Of a DNA stretch of 64,000 nucleotides, positions 9,141 through 18,275 are shown in pieces. Under the pieces are notes generated by a model. It did no database searches. It was not told the DNA's origin and saw only the letters and a list, made by a program, of their open reading frames with translations. The translations under genes were made by a program, and so were the position numbers. The stretch comes from Planctomycetales bacterium 71-10 (GTDB lineage Bacteria; Planctomycetota; Planctomycetia; Isosphaerales; Isosphaeraceae): positions 29,013 to 93,012 of the forward strand of contig MKTT01000081.1 of the NCBI GenBank assembly GCA_001898385.1, written 5' to 3'. Each line of letters opens with the position of its first letter. The first letter of the stretch is position 1.

Positions 9141-9884
9141 TCAGGCTCCCAGGTAGGGCCAGACCCGCGGTCGGCGGCCCAGGACGTGACTGACGACGGC
9201 TCCCACCGCCTGCCGGACGCTCGCGAGGTCCGACCCGGCCATCTCCCGATTCCGCCACTCGTCCCCCGGGCTGGCGAGCGCCCGCACCGAGTCGACCGTC
9301 CGGCGGGCGAGCGTCGCGACGTGGGGCTGGCCGGGGCGGCACGCCGGGCACAGGGTCCCCCCCGTCGCCGGCCCGAACGCCACCGATTCGCCTCCCGTCG
9401 TCGGCTCGCCGCACTGGCTGCACCGGTCGAGCGTCGGCATCAGGCCGATCTCGCGCAGGCACGCCAGCTCGAACCGGAGGACCCTCCGAGGCCGCAGCCC
9501 CGCGTCGCCCAGATGCCGCAAGGTGATCCTCGCCGCGTCGAACAGCCTGGGGTGCGGGTCGTGGTAGTCCGTCAGGTCGGTCAGCAGTTCGGCGATGTAG
9601 TAGCCGGCATACAGGGCCGCGAGATCGCGGCGAAGACATGGGAACCGCTCCACCGGCGCGGCCTCGGTCAGCAGATCGAGGGACTCCGACGCCTTGGGAA
9701 GCAGCACGATATCGGATACGCCCAGCAGGTCAAGCCCACCCTGGAACGCCGACTTCAGCCGCCTCGCCCCCTTGGCCAGCCCGGCCACCTTCCCCATCTC
9801 GCGCGTGAACAGCGTCGCCACCGTGCTCGTTTCGAACACGTCCACCGTGCGCACCACCAGCGCCAGCGACCGATTCGCGGGCAA
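9141..9884 (-). CDS. recO: DNA repair protein RecO
   Basis: RecO works with RecF and RecR to load RecA onto SSB-coated single-stranded DNA. The protein has the N-terminal OB fold (SLALVVRTVDVFETSTVATLFTRE), a central helical domain (DLAALYAGYYIAELLTDLTD) and a zinc-binding CSQC...CPAC cluster at about residues 158-184. TTG at 9884 was chosen because GGGAGGTGG precedes it and it gives the family length of 247 residues. The frame extends to a TTG at 9935, but that codon lies inside a TATAAT box. It leads a five-gene operon running to proA and diverges from blaI. Confidence 0.9.
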   Translation of the reverse strand: MPANRSLALVVRTVDVFETSTVATLFTREMGKVAGLAKGARRLKSAFQGGLDLLGVSDIVLLPKASESLDLLTEAAPVERFPCLRRDLAALYAGYYIAELLTDLTDYHDPHPRLFDAARITLRHLGDAGLRPRRVLRFELACLREIGLMPTLDRCSQCGEPTTGGESVAFGPATGGTLCPACRPGQPHVATLARRTVDSVRALASPGDEWRNREMAGSDLASVRQAVGAVVSHVLGRRPRVWPYLGA

Positions 9885-9934
9885 GGCCCCACCTCCCCTT
9901 CCCCGACGACCCACCGAGCCACGACGACTGTTCA

Positions 9935-9940
9935 ATTATA
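9935..9940 (-). promoter_or_regulatory. Candidate -10 box of the recO operon
   Basis: A perfect TATAAT reads on the minus strand 50 bases upstream of the chosen recO start. No good -35 hexamer sits 16-18 bases upstream. The nearest BlaI operator dyad lies about 39 bases upstream of the box, so the BlaI sites probably affect this promoter little. Confidence 0.4.
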
Positions 9941-9977
9941 CCCATACGGCCCGCGCGAGGCGAGGCGGCCCGGCCGA

Positions 9978-10021
9978 TCTACGGTTTTCACCGTTGACAC
10001 CTACGGCGGAAACCGTAGACT
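9978..10021 (+). promoter_or_regulatory. blaI promoter with two BlaI-type operator dyads
   Basis: TTGACA at 9994-9999 and TAGACT at 10016-10021 form a -35/-10 pair with 16-base spacing. Two inverted repeats flank or cover them. Dyad 1 is at 9981-9994 (ACGGT, four bases, ACCGT). Dyad 2 is at 10002-10017 (TACGG, six bases, CCGTA). The second dyad fills the spacer and the start of the -10 box. BlaI/MecI repressors bind paired dyads and are usually autoregulated, so these are the likely operators. The match to a known BlaI consensus is loose. Confidence 0.65.
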
Positions 10022-10077
10022 GGCCATCGTCATCGACGGCACGACGGAACACCCCGGGGAAAGGAGCCACGACCGCG

Positions 10078-10536
10078 ATGCCGCGCCCCCGAGCGGAGCA
10101 GCCGACGCCCGGCGAGCTTGAGGTGTTGAAGGTGCTCTGGGACCTGGCCCGGCCGGCGACGGTGCGGGAGGTGCTGGAGGCCCTCAACGCCCTGGCCGAG
10201 AAGCCGAGGGCCTACACGTCGGCCATGAGCCTGATGAACGTGATGACGGACAAGGGCCTGCTCCGGCGCGAGCCGATGGGGCGGGCGTTCGTCTACGAGC
10301 CGGCGGAGGGCCGCGAGCCGACCCTGCGCTCGATGCTGGGCCAGACGCTGCGGCGGGCCTACGACGGCTCGGCCCGGCTGCTCGTCGCCCACCTGCTCGA
10401 CCAGTCGTCCCCGTCGCCCGAGGAGCTGGACGCGATCCGCTCGCTCCTCGACGACTACGCGTCCCGATCGCCGGAGGCCGAGCCGAAAGGAGGCGGACCG
10501 TGCCCGACTTCGCGACCCCGACGCCGCAAGGGCTGA
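10078..10536 (+). CDS. blaI: BlaI/MecI/CopY-family transcriptional repressor
   Basis: This 152-residue repressor has an N-terminal winged helix (TPGELEVLKVLWDLARPATVREVLEAL, then YTSAMSLMNVMTDKGLLRRE) and a C-terminal dimerisation helix region (LLVAHLLDQSSPSPEELDAI). BlaI proteins hold their own operon off until a membrane protease of the BlaR1/M56 type causes their cleavage. AAAGGAG lies before ATG 10078; longer in-frame starts would lie in the promoter. The end overlaps the M56 gene by 37 bases, pointing to translational coupling. The last residues are basic and Pro-rich and probably reflect the overlap. Confidence 0.92.
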   Translation: MPRPRAEQPTPGELEVLKVLWDLARPATVREVLEALNALAEKPRAYTSAMSLMNVMTDKGLLRREPMGRAFVYEPAEGREPTLRSMLGQTLRRAYDGSARLLVAHLLDQSSPSPEELDAIRSLLDDYASRSPEAEPKGGGPCPTSRPRRRKG

Positions 10537-12632
10537 TCGACCTGGCCTGGGCGACGCTGCTGCATTCGGCGTGGATCGGCCTCCTCGTCGGCTCGCTCGC
10601 CTCGTCGATGATCGCGCTCGGCCGCCCCGCGTCGCCGCGAGCCCGGCACGCCGCGATCGCGGCGTCGCTGCTGCACGCCGCGCTCGCCGCCCCCGCGGCG
10701 GCCGTGGTGCAACGATCATGGCGACATCACGACGCGATGTCGTTCTATGTCGGGACGACAGCCCAAGACGTCGACCCGGAGCCCGCGGACAGCTCGGGCT
10801 CCCGCGCCACCCCGAAATCCGTCGCGTCTCCGGGGCCCGAGCCGGCCGCGGCGTGGAGCGCGCGGCTTCGGAGGGCGATCGCCGCGGCGGCCTCGCGCCT
10901 CGACGTGATGCGGCCGTACCTGCTGGCGGCCTGGGCGGCCGGGGCGTCGGCGTTCGCCGCGGCGCTGGCCGTCGGGGCGATGGCGCTGCAACGCCTCGGG
11001 CGCGGGGCGGCCCCCCGCCCCGCCCTGGAGCGACGGGCCTACGCCCTCGGCCGGAAGCTGCGGCTGCGACGGACGCCCGCCGTGCGCGAGCATCCCGGGA
11101 TCGCCGAGCCCTGCCTCGTCGGAATCCTGCGGCCGGTGGTGCTGCTCCCCTCGGGATGGCTGGCGACGGCCCCGGCCTCCCAGATCGACGCCGTCCTCGC
11201 CCACGAGTTGGCCCACGCCCGACGGCTGGACCACCGCACGAACCTCCTCCTCCGGGCGATCGAGGCCGCGTTCGGCTTCCATCCCGGCGTCCGGCTCGCG
11301 TCCCGGCTCGCCCGCCGCGAGGCCGAGCGCGCCGCCGACGCCCTGGCCGTCCGGCTGACCGACGACCCGCTGGCCCTCGCCCGCGCCCTCGACTCCGTGG
11401 CCCGTTCACTCCCGTCCCGTCCCCGATCCCTCCGGCCCGGCCTCGCCGTCGGCGGCGAGCGCTCGGCCTTACTCCCTCGCATACAGGAGTTGCTCGGCAT
11501 GAAGCCCGCCCGCCCCCGTTTCCCGTTCCGGGCCGTCGCGGCCCTTCCCGCCGCCGCGATCCTCGCGGCGCTCGCGACCTCCGCGGCCACGGCTCAAAAG
11601 CCCCCCGCGACCGATCGCGAGTCCCAGGTCGAACGGCTCTCCGCCACCGCCGACGACTACGAGAAAATCGGGAAGTCGGCCGCGGCCCGCGACGATCGCG
11701 GCCGAACGGCCCGGCTGCTCGCCAGCGTCGACACTCCCGCCGTCTCCAAAGCGGAATTCCTCCGCATCTACCGGGCCGATCCCGAGACGCTCGCGGACGA
11801 AGACCTCGTCAAGCGACTGGAGGCCGTCCGAGGCCCCGACCCCGGGCTGAAGGGCAAGCCCCGCGAGGAACTGGTCCGGATGGCGAGGGAGGGCGAAGTC
11901 TCGTTCGAGGTCCGGTTCGTCGAGGTCGTGGACGTGGAGCGGGATCCGTTCGAAGACGCCCCGATGGCTCCCGTCCAGCCGGGCGTCGCCTGGATCGCGA
12001 AGCCCGAGGAACTGGACGCGATCCTGAAGGCCGTAAGTGCCGGCGTCGCGAGCCGCGTGACTCAAGCCCCGAAGGTGACGACCTTCGAGGGGGCGGGCGC
12101 GACGATCATCGTCGGCGCCAAGCCCGAGTCGTTCCCGATCCCGAAGTCGTCGGTCGAGATCGAGGGAGTCCCCGCCTCGTCCGCACCTGCGGTGAGCGAT
12201 CCGGCGACCGTGCAACTGGACCTCGACGGGCCCCCCACTCGCCCGGGGAGCGGTCGGGTGGGGGGGGCCGGCTGGGCCGAAGCCCAGCGGATCGACGTCC
12301 GGGGGACGAGGTCCGCCGACGGCCATCGCGTCGCCGCGACGCTGGCGACGCGGGTGCGGGACGTCCGTTTCGCGGCCTTCGGCGCGAAGGCCGACGTGCC
12401 CATCGTCGCCGAACCGAAAGCGATGGTCCTGAAGAGGACCTCCGACTGCGACGTCCCGGACGGCTCCAGCCTGGTGATCGCCAGCGGCTTCCACGGTCGC
12501 TGGCCGGGGGCCGCCGGCGCCTTACCGCGACTCGTCCGGAACTACGCCGTCGTGACCCCGAGGCGGATCGACCCCGAAGCGATCGAGGCCGCAACCCTCG
12601 ATCGGATCGAGAAGGCCGTTCCGATGCGGTGA
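10500..12632 (+). CDS. M56-family (BlaR1-like) membrane metallopeptidase with secretin-like C-terminal region
   Basis: The 710-residue protein starts at a GTG inside blaI. Its N-terminal half has several membrane helices and the zinc protease motif HELAH at 235-239, followed by a REAERAADALAVR segment, as in BlaR1/MecR1. It probably cleaves BlaI in response to an outside signal. A further hydrophobic helix (ALPAAAILAALATSAAT) lies near 345. The external part lacks a penicillin-binding domain. About residues 465-670 instead recall the secretin core: EVRFVEVVD, VTQAPKVTTFEGAGATIIVG and VPDGSSLVIASGF. The protease and pairing are well supported; the secretin likeness is my inference. Confidence 0.88.
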   Translation: MPDFATPTPQGLIDLAWATLLHSAWIGLLVGSLASSMIALGRPASPRARHAAIAASLLHAALAAPAAAVVQRSWRHHDAMSFYVGTTAQDVDPEPADSSGSRATPKSVASPGPEPAAAWSARLRRAIAAAASRLDVMRPYLLAAWAAGASAFAAALAVGAMALQRLGRGAAPRPALERRAYALGRKLRLRRTPAVREHPGIAEPCLVGILRPVVLLPSGWLATAPASQIDAVLAHELAHARRLDHRTNLLLRAIEAAFGFHPGVRLASRLARREAERAADALAVRLTDDPLALARALDSVARSLPSRPRSLRPGLAVGGERSALLPRIQELLGMKPARPRFPFRAVAALPAAAILAALATSAATAQKPPATDRESQVERLSATADDYEKIGKSAAARDDRGRTARLLASVDTPAVSKAEFLRIYRADPETLADEDLVKRLEAVRGPDPGLKGKPREELVRMAREGEVSFEVRFVEVVDVERDPFEDAPMAPVQPGVAWIAKPEELDAILKAVSAGVASRVTQAPKVTTFEGAGATIIVGAKPESFPIPKSSVEIEGVPASSAPAVSDPATVQLDLDGPPTRPGSGRVGGAGWAEAQRIDVRGTRSADGHRVAATLATRVRDVRFAAFGAKADVPIVAEPKAMVLKRTSDCDVPDGSSLVIASGFHGRWPGAAGALPRLVRNYAVVTPRRIDPEAIEAATLDRIEKAVPMR

Positions 12633-12683
12633 GCCTGGCGTCGGATCGCCCACGCGCCTCCGGCCCGCGACGGCCGATGAAGA

Positions 12684-13439
12684 TCACCCCGCGACGGCCT
12701 CGCGGGCGACCCTGGGCCGCACCGTCGCCAGCAGCGCGGCCGCGCCCAGGGCCGGCAGCAGGCGGGCGAGGAGGCGGGCTTGCCAGACCAGCGGCATGGG
12801 CTGGTCGGTCTCGGCGAGTGGGTAGAGGAAGGTCGAGGCGGCCAGGTAGATCACCGTCCCCCCGATCGCGCCGAGGAGTGCGGCCACGACGGACTGGAAG
12901 GCCGACCGACGACCGCCGACGGCGAAGCCCAGCGAGGCCGCGGCGGCGACGACGGCCCACATCGCCAGCAGCGAGGCCGAGCCCGCGATCATCGGGTCGA
13001 CCCCCATTTCGAATCGCGCCCGATGGGCGATCGGGACGACCAGGGGGGGCAGGATCGCGCCGGCCAGGCCCGCCGCGACCGCGCCGACCACCGCGCCGGC
13101 CGCCGGTCGCCCCGCCCGCCCCGCCAGCATCCCGCCCGCCAGCCCCAGGGCGATGCCGAGGACGCCCCCCCACGCCCCATAGGCCAGGCTCGAATTCGAG
13201 ATCACGGCCCGCCTCATCGTCTCCGGCGTGGGACGATCGACCTCGCCTTGCCCGAGGTGTTGCTTGACCGAACGGGGCTGGAAGGCGTCGTGGCCGGCCT
13301 CCCCGACGCCGAAGCCGATGAGGCCCGCCGCGACCCCCGCCAGGACGCACGCCGCCCACGCCCGGGCCTTCGATGGGTCGGCCTCGGGCCGGGCCATGGG
13401 CGGGGAGATGCCGATATCCTCCGATTGTTCATCCTTCAT
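12684..13439 (-). CDS. Integral membrane protein of unknown function
   Basis: This 251-residue protein has a charged N-terminus (about 25 residues) and about six predicted membrane helices: 29-50, 90-112, 115-140, 150-175, 182-205 and 218-238. The helices are Gly/Ala-rich. No catalytic or transport motif is recognisable. It converges on the M56 gene with a gap of about 50 bases and stands alone in its transcription unit. Its function is unknown. Confidence 0.7.
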   Translation of the reverse strand: MKDEQSEDIGISPPMARPEADPSKARAWAACVLAGVAAGLIGFGVGEAGHDAFQPRSVKQHLGQGEVDRPTPETMRRAVISNSSLAYGAWGGVLGIALGLAGGMLAGRAGRPAAGAVVGAVAAGLAGAILPPLVVPIAHRARFEMGVDPMIAGSASLLAMWAVVAAAASLGFAVGGRRSAFQSVVAALLGAIGGTVIYLAASTFLYPLAETDQPMPLVWQARLLARLLPALGAAALLATVRPRVAREAVAG

Positions 13440-13953
13440 GGCGCATCTCCATGGGCTCGCGTCGAGGCCCGCCGCTCACGATCCCGCGGCCTCGCCTCGA
13501 CGGCCTGGCGGCTCGAGACTTATGAACGAATTCCTTCGGGACGCCGCTCGCGGCCGACGGCCCGCGGCCCATCATTGCGCCCGCCGGGCCGGAATGCAAA
13601 CGATCGCCGAGGCGTCGGCCGGGATCGATGGGCGTTCGTCCACGACCCCGGCCCCCGATGGCCTTCGAAAGTTGGGCGTAGGCCCTTGATTCCGACAGTC
13701 CGTTTCGATAAGTATTCGTAACGTGGCCTATGCATTTTGGGAGATGACTCCTCGCCGCCCCCTTCACAACCTCAATCGTGCGAGCAGGTACGGCGGCGGC
13801 CGTCGGTGAGAGTCGGGATGGATGTCCGGGCGTCTTGCGCACCTCGGCGTTCTCGCGCGAGCCTATCCCGACTGGATGAGACGGCCTGCGCGATGGGAAG
13901 CGTCGCGTCGGCGGCACCTCCCATCATCTCACATTGGGAAAAGGATACCGTTG
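13440..13953. other. 514-base intergenic region without a recognised gene
   Basis: Between a minus-strand and a plus-strand gene, this stretch should hold divergent promoters. The part from about 13685 to 13740 is AT-richer (GATAAGTATTCGTAACG) and may be the promoter area of the lipoprotein gene, but no convincing -35/-10 pair was found. No structured RNA or repeat stands out. Confidence 0.5.
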
Positions 13954-14148
13954 ATGACGCGGAAATCTGGCGTCGTGTTCGCCCTTGCGGCCGCGCCGCT
14001 GCTTGGCGGCCTGTTGTCCCTGGCCGGCTGCGACTCTTCCTCGGTCGAAGACACCCCTCCGACTCCGGAGGAGCGCAACAAGCGCGTCGAGGCCTCGACG
14101 AACTACATGAGGGAACAGTACGAGGCGAAGGCCAACAAGAAGAAGTGA
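13954..14148 (+). CDS. Small lipoprotein
   Basis: The 64-residue precursor has a basic start, a hydrophobic core and the lipobox LSLAGC near residue 26. A short polar tail of about 38 residues follows (PPTPEERNKRVEASTNYM and a Lys-rich end). AAAAGGA is 8-9 bases before the ATG at 13954; an earlier frame extension has no signal peptide. Small lipoproteins of this type commonly stand beside DUF1559 genes in planctomycetes, as here, where the DUF1559 gene starts 196 bases downstream. The function is unknown. Confidence 0.75.
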   Translation: MTRKSGVVFALAAAPLLGGLLSLAGCDSSSVEDTPPTPEERNKRVEASTNYMREQYEAKANKKK

Positions 14149-14344
14149 CGAGGGCCGCGGGCCGAACCGCGGCCCTTGGCAGTCGCTGGGGATGACACGC
14201 CGCGTCGACCGGGCGGATGGCCCGAAGGCCGGCGGTCGAATCGTCCCGCTCCGTCATCCCTGAATCCAGGGGACGCGACCCAGCGTCGGGGAAGCATTGA
14301 TTCTTTCGTCCGTCATTTTGCTCCATGTCCCGAAAGGTGGAATC

Positions 14345-15475
14345 ATGACCAAGCGAGGTCGAGATCGGGGCTTCACCCTGATCGAACTGCTGGTGGTGAT
14401 CGCGATCATCGCCGTCCTCATCGCCCTCTTGCTCCCGGCCGTGCAGGCGGCGCGCGAAGCCGCCCGCCGCGCCCAGTGCACCAACAACCTGAAGCAGATC
14501 GGCATCGCCATGCACAACTACCACACGGCGAACAACGTGTTCCCGTTGGGCGTGACGGCGAGCTTCAATGGCATCGACAAGGCCTGCATCGCCTGGACCG
14601 GCTGGAGCGCCCAGGCGCTGATGCTGGGCTACATGGAGCAGCAGCCGCTCTACAACGCGGCCAACTTCATGATGGACGCCCGCTACGCCAACGGCATTTG
14701 CGCCCCCACCAACAGCACCACCATCAACACGAAGATCAGCTCCTTCCTCTGCCCCTCCGACGGCAACGCCGGGCAGATCTGCTTCAACAACTACTACGGC
14801 AGCCGGGGCACCACCATGACCGCCGACTGGGGCGTCCGCGGCGACCCGCCGCCGAACTGCGGCGGCGGCCAGCAGACGACCGGCGTCTTCGCCTACGGCA
14901 CGGCCTACGGCATCAACTCCATCACCGACGGCAGTTCGAACACCATCGTCTTCAGCGAGAGCCTCACGGGCGACGGCGGCCAGCGGCCCAGGAAGTACAT
15001 CACGGGCGTCAACATCGACAGCCTGAACAGCTACGGCACCCCGATCACCCAGCTCCAGGATCCTTACAGCACCCTGCCCATCGGCACGCCGATCCCGGGC
15101 ACGGTCGTCGGTGCCATCCTCCAGACCTGCCAGACCCAGTCGGTCTCGGCCACCCAGGCGACCGGCTTGACCACCAACAAGGGCATGGAGTGGTCCTCGG
15201 GCTGCGAAGGTTTCAGCCTCTTCAGCACGATCGTCCCGCCGAACTCCAACCAGTACACCTTCGGCGCCTGCCGGTTCGGCTGCGGCACCTGCAACAACGT
15301 GTATGCGGCCGACCACTCCCACCTGACCAACGCCTCCAGCAACCACTCCGGCGGCTGCAACGCCCTGTTCGGCGACGGCACCGTCCGGTTCATCAAGACC
15401 TCGGTCGCGATGAGCGTCTACTGGGGCCTGGGCACCCGGAACGGCGGCGAGGTCATCGGCTCCGACGCCTTCTGA
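14345..15475 (+). CDS. DUF1559 protein with type IV pilin-like N-terminus
   Basis: The 376-residue protein begins with a prepilin peptidase site and a long hydrophobic helix ([20 protein letters not shown]), followed by the family signature [20 protein letters not shown] and HNYH. The large C-terminal domain is Cys/Asn-rich and ends with [19 protein letters not shown], the usual DUF1559 closing motif. These proteins are greatly expanded in planctomycetes and are thought to be pseudopilins of a type II secretion-like system, though their role is not established. AAGGTGG precedes the ATG. Longer in-frame starts upstream do not fit the family. Confidence 0.93.
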   Translation: MTKRGRDRGFTLIELLVVIAIIAVLIALLLPAVQAAREAARRAQCTNNLKQIGIAMHNYHTANNVFPLGVTASFNGIDKACIAWTGWSAQALMLGYMEQQPLYNAANFMMDARYANGICAPTNSTTINTKISSFLCPSDGNAGQICFNNYYGSRGTTMTADWGVRGDPPPNCGGGQQTTGVFAYGTAYGINSITDGSSNTIVFSESLTGDGGQRPRKYITGVNIDSLNSYGTPITQLQDPYSTLPIGTPIPGTVVGAILQTCQTQSVSATQATGLTTNKGMEWSSGCEGFSLFSTIVPPNSNQYTFGACRFGCGTCNNVYAADHSHLTNASSNHSGGCNALFGDGTVRFIKTSVAMSVYWGLGTRNGGEVIGSDAF

Positions 15476-15528
15476 TCGACCCGCGTCCCCTCCCCCGCGA
15501 GCCGGGGGCGATGCTCGACGTCTTCACC

Positions 15529-15565
15529 ACCGGCCGGCCGCGACGCTCGTTCGCGGCCGGCCGGT
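15529..15565 (+). terminator. 15-bp perfect hairpin after the DUF1559 gene
   Basis: Arms 15529-15543 and 15551-15565 pair perfectly around a 7-base loop. The tail (TCGCTTCTGC) is only weakly T-rich, so this may be a terminator or a 3' stabilising hairpin. It lies 54 bases after the stop codon. Confidence 0.55.
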
Positions 15566-15703
15566 TCGCTTCTGCGGCGCGATGTATCCGCATCGGCCGT
15601 CCCGGGGGTATCGCGAGGCCGTCGCCTTATGGTGGAATACCTCTTCCCTTGATCCCGGTGAGGACGACGCCCGCCCCCGGGACTCGTGCCGAGGATACGC
15701 CGC

Positions 15704-17227
15704 ATGTCGACGGAAACCGCTGCGCCCCCTTCGTCCCCCCAGCCCGTGGTCCTCCCCCGGGTGCTGGGCCCGCTCGCCGCGCTCTGCGTGGTGGTCGGGT
15801 CGGTGATCGGCTCGGGGATCTTCATCGTGCCGGCGCGGGTCGCGCACGAGTTGCCCTTCCTGGGGGGCATCTTCGCGATCTGGATCGTCGCCGGGGCGTT
15901 CACCACGGCCGGGGCCCTGACGCTCGCGGAACTCGGGGCGATGATCCCCCAGGCGGGCGGCCCCTACGTCTACCTCCGCGAGGCCTACGGCAAGCTGCCG
16001 GCGTTCCTCTTCGGCTGGTCCGAGCTGACCGTCTCGCGCGCCGGCTCGATGGCCACGCTCGCCGCGGCGTTCGCGCGCTACTTCTCCCAGGTCTTCCCGG
16101 CGCCCGAGGCGATCGGGACGGCGGCGTGGCAGGCGATCGCGGCGAGTTCGGCCATCGCGATCGTCACGGTCATCAACGTGCTGGGGACGAAGGGGGGCGG
16201 CGGCCTCCAGGTCGTCGGCACCGGCCTGAAGGTCGGCGGCGTGCTGACTCTCATCGCCCTGCCGTTCGCGCTCGGCGGCGGCTCGGCCGCGAACCTCGCG
16301 CCGTGGCTCGTCCCGGCCGATTATCACGGCGACCTCTTCTCCGCCGCGATGGTCGCGATGGTCGGCGTCCTCTGGGCCTACGACGGCTGGATGAACGTCA
16401 CGCCGCTGGCCGAGGAGATCCGCGACCCCGGCCGCAACATCCCCCGCGCGATGGTCCTGGGGATGTCGAGCCTGGTGGCCATCTACCTGGCGATGACGCT
16501 GGCCTACCATTACGTCCTGCCGATGGATGTCGTCGCCGCCGCCCACGACGCCAGCGGGGCGAACATCGGCAACGCCGTGGCCGCCGTCTACTGCAAGGCC
16601 CTCCTGGGCGCGAAGGGAGTGCTGGCGATCTCGGCCCTGGTCATGTGCTCGACGTTCATCTCGCTCAACGGCAATGCCCTGACCGGCCCGCGGTCCTATT
16701 TCGCCATGGCCCGCGACGGCCTCCTCCCCGCGTGGTTCGACCGCGTTCATCCCCGATTCCAGACGCCGTCGAACGCCATCATCTCGCAGGCCGTGTGGGC
16801 GATCTCGCTGACGGTGCTGGGGACGGTCCTGATCCTCGTCCCGCCGCCGGCCTCGGCGACGTGGCTGCCGGGCTTCGTCCGGTCGGCCTGGACGACGCTG
16901 AACCAGAAGCACCTGTACGACATCCTGCTGGACTACGTCATGTTCGGCGCGACGACGTTCTACATGCTGGCGATCACCAGCGTCTTCGTCCTCCGCCGCA
17001 CCCGGCCCGACGCCGTCCGGCCCTACCGGACCTGGGGATACCCGTTCACCCCCCTGCTCTTCGTCGCCGCGTCGCTCCTCCTCCTGGGCTCGATGCTCGC
17101 CAGCGCCGAGACCCGCATGCAGGCCATCGGCGGCGGCGTCCTCATCCTGCTGGGCGTGCCGGCCTACTACCTGCTGCGTCGCGAGGGGACGCCGACGACG
17201 ACGATCGAGCCCCCGACCGACGCCTGA
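15704..17227 (+). CDS. APC-superfamily amino acid permease
   Basis: This is a 507-residue integral membrane transporter with about 12 helices. The first helix carries the APC signature VVVGSVIGSGIFIVPARV. It is followed by PYVYLREAYGKLPAFLFGWSE, TKGGGGLQVVGTGLKVGGV, and a YDGWMNVTPLAEEIRDPGRN loop typical of the amino acid/polyamine/organocation family. It probably moves an amino acid by proton symport or exchange; the substrate is not readable. ATG 15704 is preferred over the GTG at 15686. It is monocistronic and converges on the sugar-nucleotide reductase. Confidence 0.9.
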   Translation: MSTETAAPPSSPQPVVLPRVLGPLAALCVVVGSVIGSGIFIVPARVAHELPFLGGIFAIWIVAGAFTTAGALTLAELGAMIPQAGGPYVYLREAYGKLPAFLFGWSELTVSRAGSMATLAAAFARYFSQVFPAPEAIGTAAWQAIAASSAIAIVTVINVLGTKGGGGLQVVGTGLKVGGVLTLIALPFALGGGSAANLAPWLVPADYHGDLFSAAMVAMVGVLWAYDGWMNVTPLAEEIRDPGRNIPRAMVLGMSSLVAIYLAMTLAYHYVLPMDVVAAAHDASGANIGNAVAAVYCKALLGAKGVLAISALVMCSTFISLNGNALTGPRSYFAMARDGLLPAWFDRVHPRFQTPSNAIISQAVWAISLTVLGTVLILVPPPASATWLPGFVRSAWTTLNQKHLYDILLDYVMFGATTFYMLAITSVFVLRRTRPDAVRPYRTWGYPFTPLLFVAASLLLLGSMLASAETRMQAIGGGVLILLGVPAYYLLRREGTPTTTIEPPTDA

Positions 17228-17237
17228 TCGCCGCCGA

Positions 17238-18113
17238 TCAACTCCCCATCCTCCGGACGGCCTCCTCGACGGGGGGCCGTCCGAGGTCGGGGAAGAGGGC
17301 CGCCAGGCGCGTCGTGTCGAGCGAGACGTCGGCCGGCCGGGGCTCGGCGAAGACGGCGTCGGCGCGGCGGTTGGCGCGGACGAGGGACTCGTCGAGGCCG
17401 AGCCCGCGCGCCACGCGTGTCATGAGTTCATATCGGCTCATCCTGACCGGACCGCCGACGTGCAACGGTCCGCAGTACGGCGACTCGGCCAGCCGCGCCA
17501 GGATCTCGGCGGCCGTGGCGTAGTCCAGCGGGGTGCGGAACTCGTCGTCGAAGAACGTCCGCGGCTCGCCCGCGCGGAGCTGGGCGACGGCCTGGTCGAA
17601 GAACGTGCCGCGGCCGTTGCGCGTCGGCCCGTAAAGGAGGCAAATCCGCGCGACGACGGAATCCGGGGCCTCGAGCGCCGCGCGCTCCGCGGCCCGTTTC
17701 GACTCGCCGTAGGCCAGGATCGGCCCCGGCTCGTCGGCCTCGGTCGAGGACGCCTTCGTCCCCGGGAAGACCATGTCCGTCGACGTGAAGACGAGCCGTC
17801 GCTCGTTCCGCGCGCACCATCCGGCGATCGTCGCGACGGCCTCCACATTGACGACCCGCGCGCGGTCGGGGTCGCGGCGGACGGCCTCGGCGTCGCTGAT
17901 CGCCGCCAGGTGGACGATCACGTCCGGGCTCGCGCGGTCCAGTTCGCCGACGATTGTACGGGCGTCGGCCAGGTCCACCGCGACGGCCGGCGTCCCGCCC
18001 CACTCCACGCCCGGGGAGCCCGACCACGGGATGACCTTCCATCCCCGCGCATGCAGGGGTTCGCGCAAATACGCGCCGATCCGTCCCGTCGCGCCCGTGA
18101 GTACGATCCGCAT
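17238..18113 (-). CDS. NAD(P)-dependent sugar-nucleotide reductase/epimerase (RmlD-like)
   Basis: This 291-residue short-chain dehydrogenase has the Rossmann motif TGATGRIG at 7-14, an HLAAISDAEAVRRDP segment, FTSTDMVFPG, and the catalytic YGESK pair near residue 137. The layout is closest to dTDP-4-dehydrorhamnose reductase (RmlD) and related sugar-nucleotide-binding proteins. Without other rhamnose genes nearby the substrate is uncertain. It stands alone on the minus strand, diverging from the ParB-like gene. Confidence 0.85.
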   Translation of the reverse strand: MRIVLTGATGRIGAYLREPLHARGWKVIPWSGSPGVEWGGTPAVAVDLADARTIVGELDRASPDVIVHLAAISDAEAVRRDPDRARVVNVEAVATIAGWCARNERRLVFTSTDMVFPGTKASSTEADEPGPILAYGESKRAAERAALEAPDSVVARICLLYGPTRNGRGTFFDQAVAQLRAGEPRTFFDDEFRTPLDYATAAEILARLAESPYCGPLHVGGPVRMSRYELMTRVARGLGLDESLVRANRRADAVFAEPRPADVSLDTTRLAALFPDLGRPPVEEAVRRMGS

Positions 18114-18275
18114 GGCCCGCGCATCCTCCTCGGCGGGGCCGGCGGCGGGCGGAAGTCCCGCAAGCCCGGCCCCCCTCGGGCCGATGATAGGCGACGGAAC
18201 CGCCGAGGGAAACGATCAAGCGACGACGCGCGACCCCGCAGCCCGGACCGCCGCGCGACGAGGGAGCGGCCGACG

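Noticed and set aside
9885..9935. TTG 9935 as recO start
   Set aside because: It is part of a perfect TATAAT box and adds 17 basic residues absent from RecO. TTG 9884 has GGGAGGTGG in front.
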